DNA of 49,873 bases from Gnetum montanum (Eukaryota; Streptophyta; Gnetopsida; Gnetales; Gnetaceae): NCBI GenBank assembly GCA_015680685.1, contig MNCI01030540.1, positions 361,123 through 410,995 on the forward strand. The letters are read 5' to 3'. Shown piece by piece: positions 31,009 through 42,499 of the stretch. The stretch's first letter is position 1. Each line of letters opens with the position of its first letter. A program made the translations under genes and the position numbers. The notes under the pieces are model-generated. The model saw only the letters and a list, made by a program, of their open reading frames with translations, had not been told where the DNA came from and ran no database searches.

Positions 31009-33717
31009 ATATTAAGTCATGAATCCGAATTGGAACCTTAATTATCATATTTATGTTGTTGAAGTCTTTTTAATAGTATTATTATCAAAACTTTGCTTTC
31101 CTTTGCTATGCATGAATGTCTTGTGACTCTCAATTCCTTCGATGCAAAACTAATAAAGTAAAATTTTAAAATGTACCTATTAAAAAGTTGGAAATTTATT
31201 AAGTCAAATAAAATAGATCAATTTTTAAAACCACCTATAAAAGGAAGAAAAAAACCTTCTTAAAGCATCTACTAAAAACAAAAAAATAATGAGAATGGAA
31301 AACAATTGAGGAAAATGGAGACGGGGAAAACAAAATCATCAAAAAGTTAAGAATCAAAGCCTTTGCCTTGGAATCCAATATTTTTATTTTTATTTTTTAA
31401 ATAATATTCTCCTACGCTGGTATGCATTGCTATGATCCATACATGAGAATTTCATGACATAGGTTCATGGTAACTTACATGATACCATGCATGTGGACTA
31501 GAAATTATGTCCCAAGATGTCCTATCATGCATAATATGCCAAAGATGCTAAACCAATTTTGACACCACAATTGAAACATGGAGCAAAGTTTTGAAACAAC
31601 ATTAAATGGGAACTTCATTAAAACATGAGGCAAAGTTCTGAAACAAAATTAAATGGGGACCTTATTGAAACATGGGGCAAAGTTCCAAAACAAAATTAAT
31701 GGGGACCTCATTGAAACATGGGGCAAAGTTCTGAAATAGAATTAAATAGGGACTTAATTGAAACAAGGGGCAAAGTTCTGAAACAAAATTAAATGGGGAC
31801 CTCATTGAAACAAGGGGAAAGTTCTAAAATAAAATTAAATGGGGACTTTATTGAAACAAGGGGCAAAGTCCTTAAACATAATTAAATTGTGATCCAGTTA
31901 TGTACATGTCATGACTCATTATACTATGATCCATCTTTGTCCATGCCAATCACTAGGCACTACAACAATCTTTTTCAGAACAAGAATCACTAGACTGCAT
32001 ATTTTTTAAATTTGGCCACATATATGGTATATACTTGGTTGGATCTTGATTATTTTCATGTATGTTAGATAAAGTGACAAAAAGTTACGTAAATCTATGG
32101 CTCTATGACTCTGTGTTGTACAAGTAATGCTACAGTATTTGGATGGCCAGAGATCCAACATGATGCTAAAAGTGCTTCATGATCATCCTCTAGATTTGGC
32201 ATTCGCATCATGCGTACAGGCTTAATATAGGATTAACATGCTGCATGAAAGAAAATACAAATCCATGATCTAGGAATAAGAATATACTTTAGATCTGTGA
32301 CTTGAGCTCTACACTAGGTCAGCATGAAAGAACATACTTTGTTTACTTGTTAAGTAGTCATGAATGTTTTCTCACATTTTTCCATTTTCATGTATGCTTG
32401 AATTTTTTGTGTATTATTATTATTAGTTCGTAGCAGAACCCTATCCACACACTAAGGTAAATGTGTTCCAAGAAGAAAAAAGGATGTAATTGATGTATGT
32501 GATATTGTTATGTATTTAGGGAAATATAAATGACTTATTTTTCTAAGTAGTTTTTCAATTTCATATGTTCAAAGATTATTTCATTTTGGCCAAGAGGCCA
32601 ACTCGTCTTGTGGGATAGGGGGGGAGGGGGAGTGCATTTTTCGCCCTCAACATCATGCACCACATAAGATCCCATGAAATGGAAAAAAACATGAATCAAA
32701 GAGCCACACCTTTTCATATTCCCGTTGCACAGAATGTGAACCAAAGAGCCATAGCTTTTCATATTCCTGCTACATACATAAAAAGGCCAAATGCAACCAA
32801 ATGCAGAATGGGAATGAAAATGGGAATGAGAATTCCATTTCCATTCTATCTCCATCTCCGTCTGCAACTGCTGCTACAAGTCACTTAGCCCAACTGAACT
32901 AGCTTCGATGATGCCAACTTCAGAGCTCTGCCAAAGTGCTGGAAAGGCACCTACAATGGTGGCCCATGCTTTAGCTGCAATAAGAAGCTCATCGACATGT
33001 GCTTCTTCAACCAAGGTAGCAATAAGACAATAGGCCAATTGGCCCTTGTTGCATCCTTTCTTAACACCGAGGGCCACGACATGCACACATCATCGACAGT
33101 CATAATACAGTTTTTGTTATAATAGCTAAAACATATAATAGCTAAAACATCCCTTCATTTAGGTTTCTTTTTTTGGATAAAATTTATATATGAATTAGGC
33201 CAATATGTTTCTTGAGTAGCTTTTTTTGAATGTATGTTTTAAGCATAAAATTTTGTAGGTAGGGGCAGGATGAGGGGTAGAGCCAGAGGCATTCAAGGAA
33301 AGATGGTAATGGCTACAGTTGAAGCTGTAGCTTGAGGAGAAAGGTCTTCAAAAGTTTCTGTATCAACAATAGCCTTTGGTTATTGGAATCTCTTTCTAGA
33401 AACAATCTTTTTGCTAGTCTTTTTATGTGTGTTTTTGTTAATTTTTTATAGTGAATTGTAACGTGTTGAACATTACATTTTGATGATTTTGTGCAATTTT
33501 CATAGTTTCACTTCAATCTGAGCTCTTCTATCATTAGTACTTAGCATGCCTTCCTATACATTTGCATTCCCAATGCAAAAACATTCTAATGTTTGGTTCT
33601 ATTCTTTTTTCAATGCTTTCTGGAGTGGCAAGGAATTTTGAAATTGTAATTTTCTGCTACTATCTTGAGTAATCTTCTTTTGCTACACCCTTTTTCAATG
33701 TAAAGAAAAATTTGTAA
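31009..33717. other. A/T-rich non-coding DNA
   Basis: No gene recognised. It contains the tandem repeat at 31570-31890, a 50 bp imperfect repeat (32695-32770, CAAAGAGCCA and CTTTTCATATTCC in both copies) and a few short unconvincing open frames. This is probably the DNA into which element 2 inserted. Confidence 0.5.
31570..31890. repeat. Tandem repeat, about 46-50 bp unit, about 7 copies
   Basis: The unit is GAAACATGGGGCAAAGTTCT followed by GAAACAAAATTAAATGGGGACCTCATT. Copies differ by scattered substitutions and small deletions. Confidence 0.88.
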
Positions 33718-34349
33718 NNNNNNNNNNNNNNNNNNNNNNNNNNNNNNNNNNNNNNNNNNNNNNNNNNNNNNNNNNNNNNNNNNNNNNNNNNNNNNNNNNN
33801 NNNNNNNNNNNNNNNNNNNNNNNNNNNNNNNNNNNNNNNNNNNNNNNNNNNNNNNNNNNNNNNNNNNNNNNNNNNNNNNNNNNNNNNNNNNNNNNNNNNN
33901 NNNNNNNNNNNNNNNNNNNNNNNNNNNNNNNNNNNNNNNNNNNNNNNNNNNNNNNNNNNNNNNNNNNNNNNNNNNNNNNNNNNNNNNNNNNNNNNNNNNN
34001 NNNNNNNNNNNNNNNNNNNNNNNNNNNNNNNNNNNNNNNNNNNNNNNNNNNNNNNNNNNNNNNNNNNNNNNNNNNNNNNNNNNNNNNNNNNNNNNNNNNN
34101 NNNNNNNNNNNNNNNNNNNNNNNNNNNNNNNNNNNNNNNNNNNNNNNNNNNNNNNNNNNNNNNNNNNNNNNNNNNNNNNNNNNNNNNNNNNNNNNNNNNN
34201 NNNNNNNNNNNNNNNNNNNNNNNNNNNNNNNNNNNNNNNNNNNNNNNNNNNNNNNNNNNNNNNNNNNNNNNNNNNNNNNNNNNNNNNNNNNNNNNNNNNN
34301 NNNNNNNNNNNNNNNNNNNNNNNNNNNNNNNNNNNNNNNNNNNNNNNNN
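33718..34349. other. Assembly gap (632 N)
   Basis: A run of N. Any open frame across it is meaningless. Confidence 0.99.
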
Positions 34350-34629
34350 GAATGAATCTTATAATCCATAATATCTCATATTATAATTATGGATTATTTC
34401 TCTAATTATAATAATCTCAAAACATTTATTGGATTTCACAATAATTATAATATAATAATTATGAATGAGGTGTTAGCATCATTCATATCTTGTCCATTGT
34501 AACAATAATGTCAATATACAAAAGCCCATGATATAATAATAACATTATTTATGCATTTGTAATGTGATTTTTTATATCTCCATGAACGAATATGCATTAC
34601 AAATATATGTTGCAGTGTAAATTTAGTTT

Positions 34630-34890
34630 GATCTCTTCATATTCCCTCATCCACATGCGCCACATGCATGGGAGCTAAAGAATTAGTGCAAGGGAGTTGA
34701 ATCTCTACTTGATTAATGCCCCCTAACCCTTGAGCTTCACATTCATCTCTTTGTATTCCCTCACATGCACACACCACATGCAAGGGAGCCAAAGAGTCAC
34801 CATAGAGGAGCTGAATCTCTATTCAATTGATGCCCCCCGACCCTTGGGCTCCCCATTCATCTCTTCATATTCCCTCACGTGTAGGCCCCA
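34630..34890. repeat. Tandem repeat, about 114 bp unit, 2.3 copies
   Basis: ATCTCTTCATATTCCCTCA starts the unit near 34631, 34744 and 34858; each unit continues with CACATGCA-GGGAGC and GAATCTCTA. From 34350 to 34620 and 34895 to 35040 the sequence is A/T-rich with repeated GAATATTTATTATTAT words. Confidence 0.8.
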
Positions 34891-35269
34891 ATGTGGCTAA
34901 TAATGAATATTTATTATTATAAATGGTAGGTAATATTGAATATTTATTATTATTATAAATTTTGATGGTTACGATTATAGTAATAATGAATATTTATTAT
35001 TATTATAAATGATGGTGATTATGGTTATAGTGATGGTTACAATCATGGCAACAGTTAAGGTGATGATGGTTACATTGTGATGCAGTATTTAAAGATATTG
35101 AACTTAGGCATTGTGTTACAAGATTAAGAGGTGCAATATTGAAATTCATGCATTTTTAGAAACATGCATTCTACTATTATTAGTCCCAATAGAGAAGGTG
35201 AAGAACACTTTCTTCAAGATCAGCAACAACAACCATCTATTGCAACAAGTAGTGCAACAACTATCTACT

Positions 35270-35629
35270 ACAACAAATAATGCAATCTATGCTTATATGT
35301 GAAGGTGCAAGGGTAATGCTTATAGTTAACCTTTGGCCTAAAGTAGGATTGGTGAATGATGCACTTGACATGATTCACAATATTATATATCCTTAAGGTA
35401 AATAACCGCCTGCATTACCATTATACATTATTGTTGATTTTAACTCCTACATCAGATGTGCCTTTGATAATGGTAATCCTCATCATGTGCCAATTGTACC
35501 TATGGTCCAAGGAGCATCTTGTCAGTCACCATTATGGTTGGCATGGGCCATGAATATTCATAAATCTTAAGGAATGACACTAGATAAGGCTACTATTCAC
35601 ATTGGTTCAAGAGAAGTTATGGGTCTTAC
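35270..35629 (+). pseudogene. PIF1-like DNA helicase fragment, interrupted by element 3
   Basis: The frame reads GARVMLIVNLWPKVGLVNDA, then a degraded middle with PPALPLYIIVDFNSY and HHVPIVPMV, then LWLAWAMNIHKS, stop, GMTLDKATIHIGSREVMGL. This is the C-terminal half of a plant PIF1-like helicase: GARVML-NLW and LAWA-TIHKSQG-TLDK are family signatures. The Gln of the KSQG motif is replaced by TAA, and there is a stop after HNIIYP. The frame ends exactly at the TG of the element 3 LTR, just before the expected FVALSR block. The upstream part (35110-35270) is too degraded to align. It could be a host gene or a piece of a Helitron; nothing else of a Helitron is visible. Confidence 0.8.
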
Positions 35630-37967
35630 TGAAACACCATAAATTTTGGGACTCTCATGACTTAGCACAGTCCAAAAATTTGGGCAAGGATCTCTACAAG
35701 CATGGTGTCACATGGGACCATGCAGGAAACATCACATCCCGGAAGTCCTAATTCCTGTGAAGCTACTTTCAAGCAAGCCTACCACCCTCTGTAGCATAGT
35801 CAATGTAGCACCAAACCAGGAGGCCAGTTTGCATGAAAGAGGCACTAGGGGTAGACCGTACAGTAGGGTAAATTTTCTATCTCTCGGGCTGATGGGCTTG
35901 CTACACCCTCTAGTTTTCCCACCTTGACAAATGACTTGGCTAACGATCTACCTAGGGACCATGCTAGGAGCTCCCAAAAGTGTTCAAGATGGACGAAATA
36001 GTTCAGCAAGTTTTCTAACTACGAGACCTACTACACTACACAACGTAGTGGGCCATATGGAGACTGATCAAGTGCCAAAGATGCAAATTAACAATGATTC
36101 AGCCCTCTAGGATACCTGCCCTAATTCATCCTTGAAGCATAATCAACATGATGTAGAATAATGTGGTAACTTTTGTCAAAAACCATCTTCATTTGAGTGC
36201 TACACTATGCTATGCTACACAGTGTAGCACAGCGTAGCAGGGTGCTCATGTGCAATTTCCTCCGTTCAGACTATTTTGAAAAAGTAAACATAATTACCCA
36301 TGCTTCAACCATCAAACATGCTTGCTCTGTTGCCACACGAGGACATGATTGACACCTCATGACAAAACATTTGCAAACTAAGTCAGAATGTGAGTTGAAC
36401 AGGGTGCTACGCTACATAGTGTAGCATAGCGTAGTAGGAGTAGAATGCACAAAGGTCCTCTACCAAGTGGTCCCTAGAAAAGTGATTACACTTGGCCACA
36501 CTCAGGCCTCCAAGACTACCTATCCCACTTCACCCCTAAGTTCCAAACAAAGTTTCTCAATAAGGCATTACAATAAGGCGTAGCATAGCGTAGCAAGGAC
36601 ACAAAGCACAAAAGTATCCCAAGGATGAACTCAGTGGGTCCCAGGACTTTTCAACATGGAAGGAAGGGTTTTCAATTCTAGAGGTTGCTTACCTAGCCAA
36701 GCCTTAGGCAGGTATCTTTGGTTTTCAGGCAAGGTTTGTCTCAAGGTTGACGGCTATGCTATGCAAGTAGCACACTGTAGCATGTGGATGCTTACACTAT
36801 CCCAATATGTTGAGTGGCATAAGTAGCGTAACACTCACGTGGAAGCCCCAGGACATCTCCAGTAGTTCCAAAATTTTTCAATGATGGTCATTTCTATTCC
36901 ACATCTCTCCAATAGGCAAGATCAGAAGTTTTCTTCATTTTGCACCCCCCCTATTAATCCCCAAAATTGTTCCTATGCTTGACCCTACTCACAAGAGCAA
37001 GGAAGACGTAGTCTCGGAGAACAGGCTCCACTTTGCATTCATTGTTGGCATTCTTTGTAAAAACATGGTAGTTTCCTAGATTTTGGCACACGTAGTTTGA
37101 ACAGTATGGTAATAGCTTAGCTTAGCAGGTTTCGCATCCAACCTCGTTACACTATAGTGTAACACGTTAGCGTAACACTACAGTGTAGCATTGCATAGCA
37201 ATATGACACATCCATGTTCATACCATATGGGACCCAGGACATGTGGCATCCAAGTCATGTCTCTCTCTGGCATTTGGCTCTATAAATACCCCAACGAACA
37301 ACGTTCAAGGGGTTGGCTTCAAAGATTAGCATTTTTGGCACTTGGATTTCTTGTGATTGGCATTTTGGCATTTGGCTTTTTGGTGATTGGCTTTGGCAAA
37401 GAGACTGGCAAGAAGAAGGTTAACAAGCAACAAAACCCTAGTAGCAGTACCTCTTGGGATCTCTTTTAGCCTAGTAAGCATTATCTCATCAGCTCCGATC
37501 AGCAAGCCATTGGCAATAATTGAGGGGTTGTGACCATACCATTACGTTACAAGCTGTACCCATCCATACTATGCATCTATTGTACATCTCCTTTAGCCAA
37601 ACAAATATCAAATCCCTTGATCTTAGGGTGGTGCACCTTCTAATCCAAGCTCTTCTTGCACTTTCCTACAACATATATCTTGCATCGTTTTACATTGGCT
37701 CACATTTATTTCTTGTTTTACATATTTTTCCATGCTTTTACTATTCTATGTGTTGCGGCTTTCTTTGCCTAAACCTCAGTGTGACATATTACAAAAAATG
37801 TTAACGAAAGGTTATTGTACATTGACTAAGTCACTGTCTGATCGACCAAACCATTCAGGGCACCCCATTTTCATTTTCACTAGCACAACCCTTGCACAGA
37901 TTTGGGGTTAAGCTATATGCCCAATAACCTCTCGGTGTTCCAACCATCGACATTTTTGGTCGCTACA
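35630..37967 (+). repeat. 5' LTR of element 3 (2338 bp)
   Basis: It begins TGAAACACCATAAATTTTGG and ends TTTGGTCGCTACA, aligned with both ends of the element 2 LTR. It is about 570 bp longer than that LTR and almost 1 kb longer than the solo LTR, nearly all in U3 (TATA at 37281, 1651 bases from the start). U3 holds TACGCT-type palindromes at about 36195-36240, 36405-36440, 36570-36595, 36750-36785 and 37140-37200. The stretch after the TATA box has a short imperfect repeat of GATTGGCATTTTGGCATTTGG words. Confidence 0.85.
37281..37288 (+). promoter_or_regulatory. TATA box of element 3 LTR
   Basis: TATAAATA in the block TATAAATACCCCAACGA, identical to the element 2 LTR. Confidence 0.7.
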
Positions 37968-37970
37968 ATT

Positions 37971-37990
37971 TTTGGCGCTAGAAGGAGGAC
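37971..37990 (+). promoter_or_regulatory. Primer-binding site of element 3
   Basis: TTTGGCGCTAGAAGGAGGAC, three bases after the LTR end. The TGGCGC core followed by an AGAAGGAGG run is typical of Tat/gypsy primer sites; the matching tRNA was not determined here. Confidence 0.75.
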
Positions 37991-38159
37991 ATTCTCTGTG
38001 CCCTTTTTGTGCATCACAGGTAATCCTACACATTTTCTATACCCCATCACCTACTAGCATAGATGTGAGACCCTTGTGGTTGTCTACGCAGCAAGTGGTG
38101 CAAACTGGTTGTAATGGCAGTTCCCCTAGAACCCTGTAGGATGAAATCCTTCAACTTTT

Positions 38160-38460
38160 TGTTGTACCATGATTACTCTACCAACTACGCTACGCTACCT
38201 ACATCCTATGTGGCGTAGCAACCATATCAATGTGATACGCTGACTGCTTACTCGGTCAACTGCATTACACTACCCATCTACAGTGTTACACTACTTACCA
38301 TGTGACACCCCTTTACAATGTTACGCTGCTTACTGCATAATACATTCTACTATGTTACACTATCTAGCATGATACACTACCCATCGCATTACACTACTTG
38401 CGTTCCCTGCAGCATAACAACCCTCTCAGCATAGTAATCCTACTCAATGTAGTATGCATA
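38160..38460. repeat. Degenerate repeats in element 3 leader
   Basis: Words such as TTACACTAC, CAATGTTACGCTGCTTAC and CATTACACTAC recur about every 20-30 bases, including one TACGCTACG/GGCGTAGCA pair at 38184-38220. No coding potential seen in 37991-38590. Confidence 0.5.
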
Positions 38461-38589
38461 AAAGTAAAGGAAACTAGTTTTTGACACTCACGAACGTACC
38501 TAGCTTCAACCTACCTCCTCTACAATTTTCAACAACATAATAGAAAATGAATATAATGACCATTGCAGTTCCCACCTCGAGCTTGGAGG

Positions 38590-39190
38590 TGACCTACTCC
38601 ATCCAGAATATGTCAGGTCTCAAACAACCACCTAGACCAGTGTTCATATAGAGGCAACCCCTGAGACTGTAGTAGCAATCACCTGAACATCTCCCTCAAG
38701 ACGAAGAGCGATACCACTTTCTATGTGCAAAAATGCAAGCCAATATACCATTGGACCATCACGAACTCGAAGAGAAACGTAGCTTCGAGATCATCTATCG
38801 AAACAGGAGGGAGTTCATCCCCACTCCCTATGCCACCATCCTGCTAATTGAGACATATCAATGGATGCTAAACCAACTTGTCCAAGTAAGTAGGGCAAGA
38901 TAAAGGGAGATAGCATGAAGAACCCTTTCAGGATGGGAAAGAGGAGTTGGACTCCCACTCTAAAGGTGACAGCCCAATCTACACCACCACTGCCCCTTCC
39001 ACTTCTATCTTTTGATCAAACTAGGTCCTGTCTTCTACCCCTTTCATTACTACCATGACCCTACCACAACCCAGACCCTCTACAGTGATGGGTAGCCATC
39101 CAATGTCTTCAACTTATCAATACGAAGGCCCTTCAACTTTGTTCCCGGTCACTCTTCCTTCCTAGTCATCCAAGATTCATAAGCTATTTA
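38590..39190 (+). pseudogene. gag: Element 3 gag, N-terminal fragment
   Basis: The frame reads ERYHFLCAKMQANIPLDHHE, then FEIIYRNRREFIPTPYATIL and YQWMLNQLVQVSRA, homologous to the gag N-terminus of elements 1 (YDFICVKIQANLAVDQTE) and 2 (YNFLYAKVQENLPLD). Stops interrupt both sides. The Pro/Thr-rich linker starts and is then lost. No capsid domain. Confidence 0.75.
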
Positions 39191-39399
39191 GAATACTCCC
39201 CTTCTTTGGACATCATCCAAAAGAAGGTTTACTTGAGGACTTCCCTTGCATATGTGTGGGAGATTCTTACTAGCTTTAAGGATCTTTGAGAAAGCATATG
39301 GAGCATTCATGGGGCTAAGAATGCTTCATATCAATTATTGCTTAAGATAAAGAAATTTAGCTGTTCTATCCTAACCTATCCTATCTAAGTAAATGAGAG

Positions 39400-40910
39400 T
39401 GAGAGAAAAACCTTACTTACCTAGTAGGACATGGCCCTAGCCCCATATCTTTGAATAATGATGTGAGTCTTCATTTGTCAAAGGGATTGATGAAGACATC
39501 TACAAGTTGTGCTTCTATCCCATTGTATTCTAGTTTTAGATGTTCAAGTTGAGCATGTTTTGTTATGAAATGATGTCTTATCTTAATATGTTTTATCTCT
39601 AAATATTAAATTGGATTTTTTGTCATGTTGATAGCACTATTATTATCATAATATATGGAAGTATTGCTAGATTTGATTCCTAGATCCTTGAGTATCTCTT
39701 TCATCCAAAAAATTTATGCATAATAGCTTTTGGCTAAAATATATTCTACTTTGGATGTAGATAGAGCTATAGATTTTTATTCCTTGGTTTCCTAATGGAC
39801 AATATACTTCACAAAGAAGAAACATCTACCACTTGTACTCTACAATCATTTGTGCATCTTGCCCAATTTGCATTACAATACCCAACAAGATTAAGTGTGG
39901 AGTCATTTAGATACCAAAGTTCCTAGTTAGTAGTACCCTTTAGATAATGAAATTTTTTTTTTGACAGATTTTAAGTATGATTCCTTAGGATTAGCTTGAT
40001 ATCTAGCTTATATACAAACACTTAGAGCAATATCAATCTATAGCAATCAAATAAAGCAAGCTATCTACAAACCTCTACAGATTTTGAAATTGACCGATTT
40101 ACCTTGATCATCCTTGATGAGCTTCAAATTTGCACTCATTAGCATTGTCTTAGGCTTGGCTTTAGCTAGGTTTAATCTTTACAATAAAAATTTTGGTATA
40201 TTCCATTTGGAAAAAAAAGGTACCCTCAGTTTCTCCAACTTGAAAATGAAGGAAGTTGTACAACTCCCCCATAATGCTCATTTCAAATTCCTTCTGAATA
40301 AGGTTTGAAAACCTATTTCATTGTTTTTAATTAGTAGCAACAAAAATAATATTGTCAACATAAATTTTCATTATAAGTAAATTTGTAGTAAAATATTTTA
40401 GAAATGGAGTCTCTTCATCTCTACCTCTTTCAAAATCATTATCTTAGAGATGTTGAGAGAGTCTTTTATACCAAGTCCTAGGAGCTTGTTTGACGCCATA
40501 AAGAGCTTTATTTAATCTATAGACGGTTAGGATAAATATGATTAATAAATTCTTTAATTTTCTTAACATAAAATTCCTTTTATATGGTTTCATTTGAAAA
40601 GTGACTTTTAATGTTCATTTGATGTAATTTGATTCCTTTGATGCTTATGTAGGATAGAAGAAATCTAATTAATTCTTGCCTAGCTATAGGAGTAAAAGTT
40701 TCATTGAAATCAATCCTCTCTTTTTGGTCATACCCCTTAGCAACTAAACAAGATTTGTTTTTTATGATGTTTTAGTTTCATTAGTGTTATTCCTAAACAC
40801 CCACTTTGTTCCAATGATTTTTCTATTGGTTGGTTTAGGAATAAGTTCACATACATCATTTCTAACAAATTGGTTCAACTCATCTTGCATAGCTAAGATC
40901 CACCCTTATT
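39400..40910 (-). pseudogene. Copia RT and RNase H
   Basis: The RT start reads WILAMQDELNQFVRNDVCEL, then IGTKWVFRNN (about 40910-40770). The catalytic strand reads IYVDNIIFVAT (about 40375-40345), with Asn in place of the second Asp of YVDD. RNase H ends with IKHIKIRHHFITKHAQLEHL, then AQLVDVFINPFDK (about 39600-39470). Many stops and shifts lie between. It is inactive both by the damaged catalytic pair and by stops. Confidence 0.82.
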
Positions 40911-41149
40911 ATTTTTCTACTTCATTGAAATTTTTTTCTTAACTTGTAAATTGTAGGTAGTATAGGTACACAACTCTCTTATTTTACAATGAGTTTTAAT
41001 TCCATCATCCAATGGTCCAATCATGTCATTAACAAAATGTGATTTTCTTAGTCTTGGCATCTTACTTTGCTTATGAGTATCATCTTCACATTTGTCTCAT
41101 GTTTTGGTTTCTCTTCCTGACACAGCTTGTGGTATTTGGAAATATTTCT

Positions 41150-42490
41150 TAATAGGGATTTCTTCATCATCTTTTTGCACATTAAGATCAAGACCATCAT
41201 TATCATTTACTTTCACATTCATAGTTTCTCCTACAGTGTTAGTTCTTTTCTTCTAGACTCTATATGCTCTACTCACTATAGAATACCCTAGAAATATGCC
41301 TTTATCAACTTTTGGATCAAATTTTTGTAAGGAATATTTTTCATGTAAAATAAAGAATTAATCTCCAATAACATAAAAGTAACTTATTCAAGGATTTCTA
41401 CCAGTATAAAGCTCATAAGAAGTGTTTGAGGTAAGATGTCTAACCAAAACTTTATTGGAGATGTAGCAAGTAATGTTGACTGCTTCATCCTAAAATTGAT
41501 AAGGAACATTTCTATCATTTAGGGTGATTCTTTCCATTTCATTTAGAAGCCTATTTTTACATTTAGCAACTCCATTTTATTGGGGAGTTCTAGGAGAATA
41601 GAATTGATGATGAATTCCATTCACTTTGATAGTATTCTTTAAATTTATCATTTTTGAATTCTCCTCTATTGTTACTTCTAATCATCTTGATTGCATAGCC
41701 TTTCTCATTCTATAATTGATTACAAATTCTAACAAAGTGATCATAAGGTTCATCCTTATGAAATAAAAAAGAAACCCATGTAAATTAGAAAAAACCATCT
41801 ATTATAGTAAGGTAGGATCTTTTCTTTCCTAAATAGAGAGTTTGTGATGAACCTACCAAGTCCAAATGAAGAAAATTCAAAGGATGTTAGGTAGAGATAT
41901 AATTTTTCTTACCAAATTTTATCCTTGTTTGTTTACCTTTCTGGCATGCATTGCATGAGTTAATGATGAAGTCCTTTAGCTTAGATAATTCTCTTACCAT
42001 GTCTTTGAAGACAAGGGTTTTGAGTATGTCGATGTTTATATGATCCCATTTCCTATGCCATGCTTGAACATCACCTACATTGTTAATTAAACACTTGGTA
42101 TCATAGTTAGCAGTATCTACTAAAATGGTAATGTAAACACTTGATTTTTTGCTACTCTCTATAATAATGTTTCTAGAGTAAGATTCTATTATTTTACATG
42201 AGTCTATAGAGAACCTAACCTCATAATTTGAATCACAAAGTTGACTTACACTAATAAGATTGTATTTGAGAGCTTCAACATAGAATACTCCCTTTACATA
42301 TGTTTGATTCTTCTTGCTAATAGTGTCAATACCTTTGATTAGAACTTTTGCATCATCTCCAAAAGTAACAGTGTCACATTTTTATCCTAAAAATTGTGCA
42401 AACTAATATTTGTCTCGCATCATGTCTAGAACATCACTATCAATGTACTTAGTGGTTCTTTTAATAGCTAAGAGGGCAACTTGTTCAAAC
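41150..42490 (-). pseudogene. Copia protease and integrase
   Basis: The protease region (about 42450) reads YIDSDVLDMMRDK where the family has DSG-C--HMTG, so the catalytic DSG is DSD. It is followed by VTFGDDAKVLIKGI, GVFYVEALKYNLISVSQLCD and WHRKWDHINIDIL. Integrase has a zinc-site half CNACQKGK (about 41950) and PLNFLHLDLVGSSQTLYLGK with the first catalytic Asp (about 41880-41820). The rest toward RT (41150-41800) is recognisable only in pieces. Confidence 0.78.
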
Positions 42491-42499
42491 ATTCATTTC

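Larger units (their letters stand above)
35630..39190 (+). mobile_element. Tat-like element 3, 5' part (same family as elements 1 and 2)
   Basis: Complete 5' LTR (35630-37967), primer site, leader, and the first part of gag. The homology fades near 39190, some 200 bases before the first recognisable copia sequence. The expected target site is CTTAC (35625-35629), inside the PIF1-like frame; the other end is not present, so it cannot be verified. No protease or RT of this element is visible. Confidence 0.82.

Noticed and set aside
33695-34369. Long open frame on the minus strand
   Set aside because: It runs through 632 N.
34350-35100. Possible origin or scaffold-attachment region because of A/T richness
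   Set aside because: A/T richness and ATTATT repeats alone give no specific support.
35270-35629. Helitron identity for the PIF1-like fragment
   Set aside because: Only the helicase C-terminal part is present; no Rep domain, no terminal hairpin with CTRR, so a host PIF1-like gene is equally possible.
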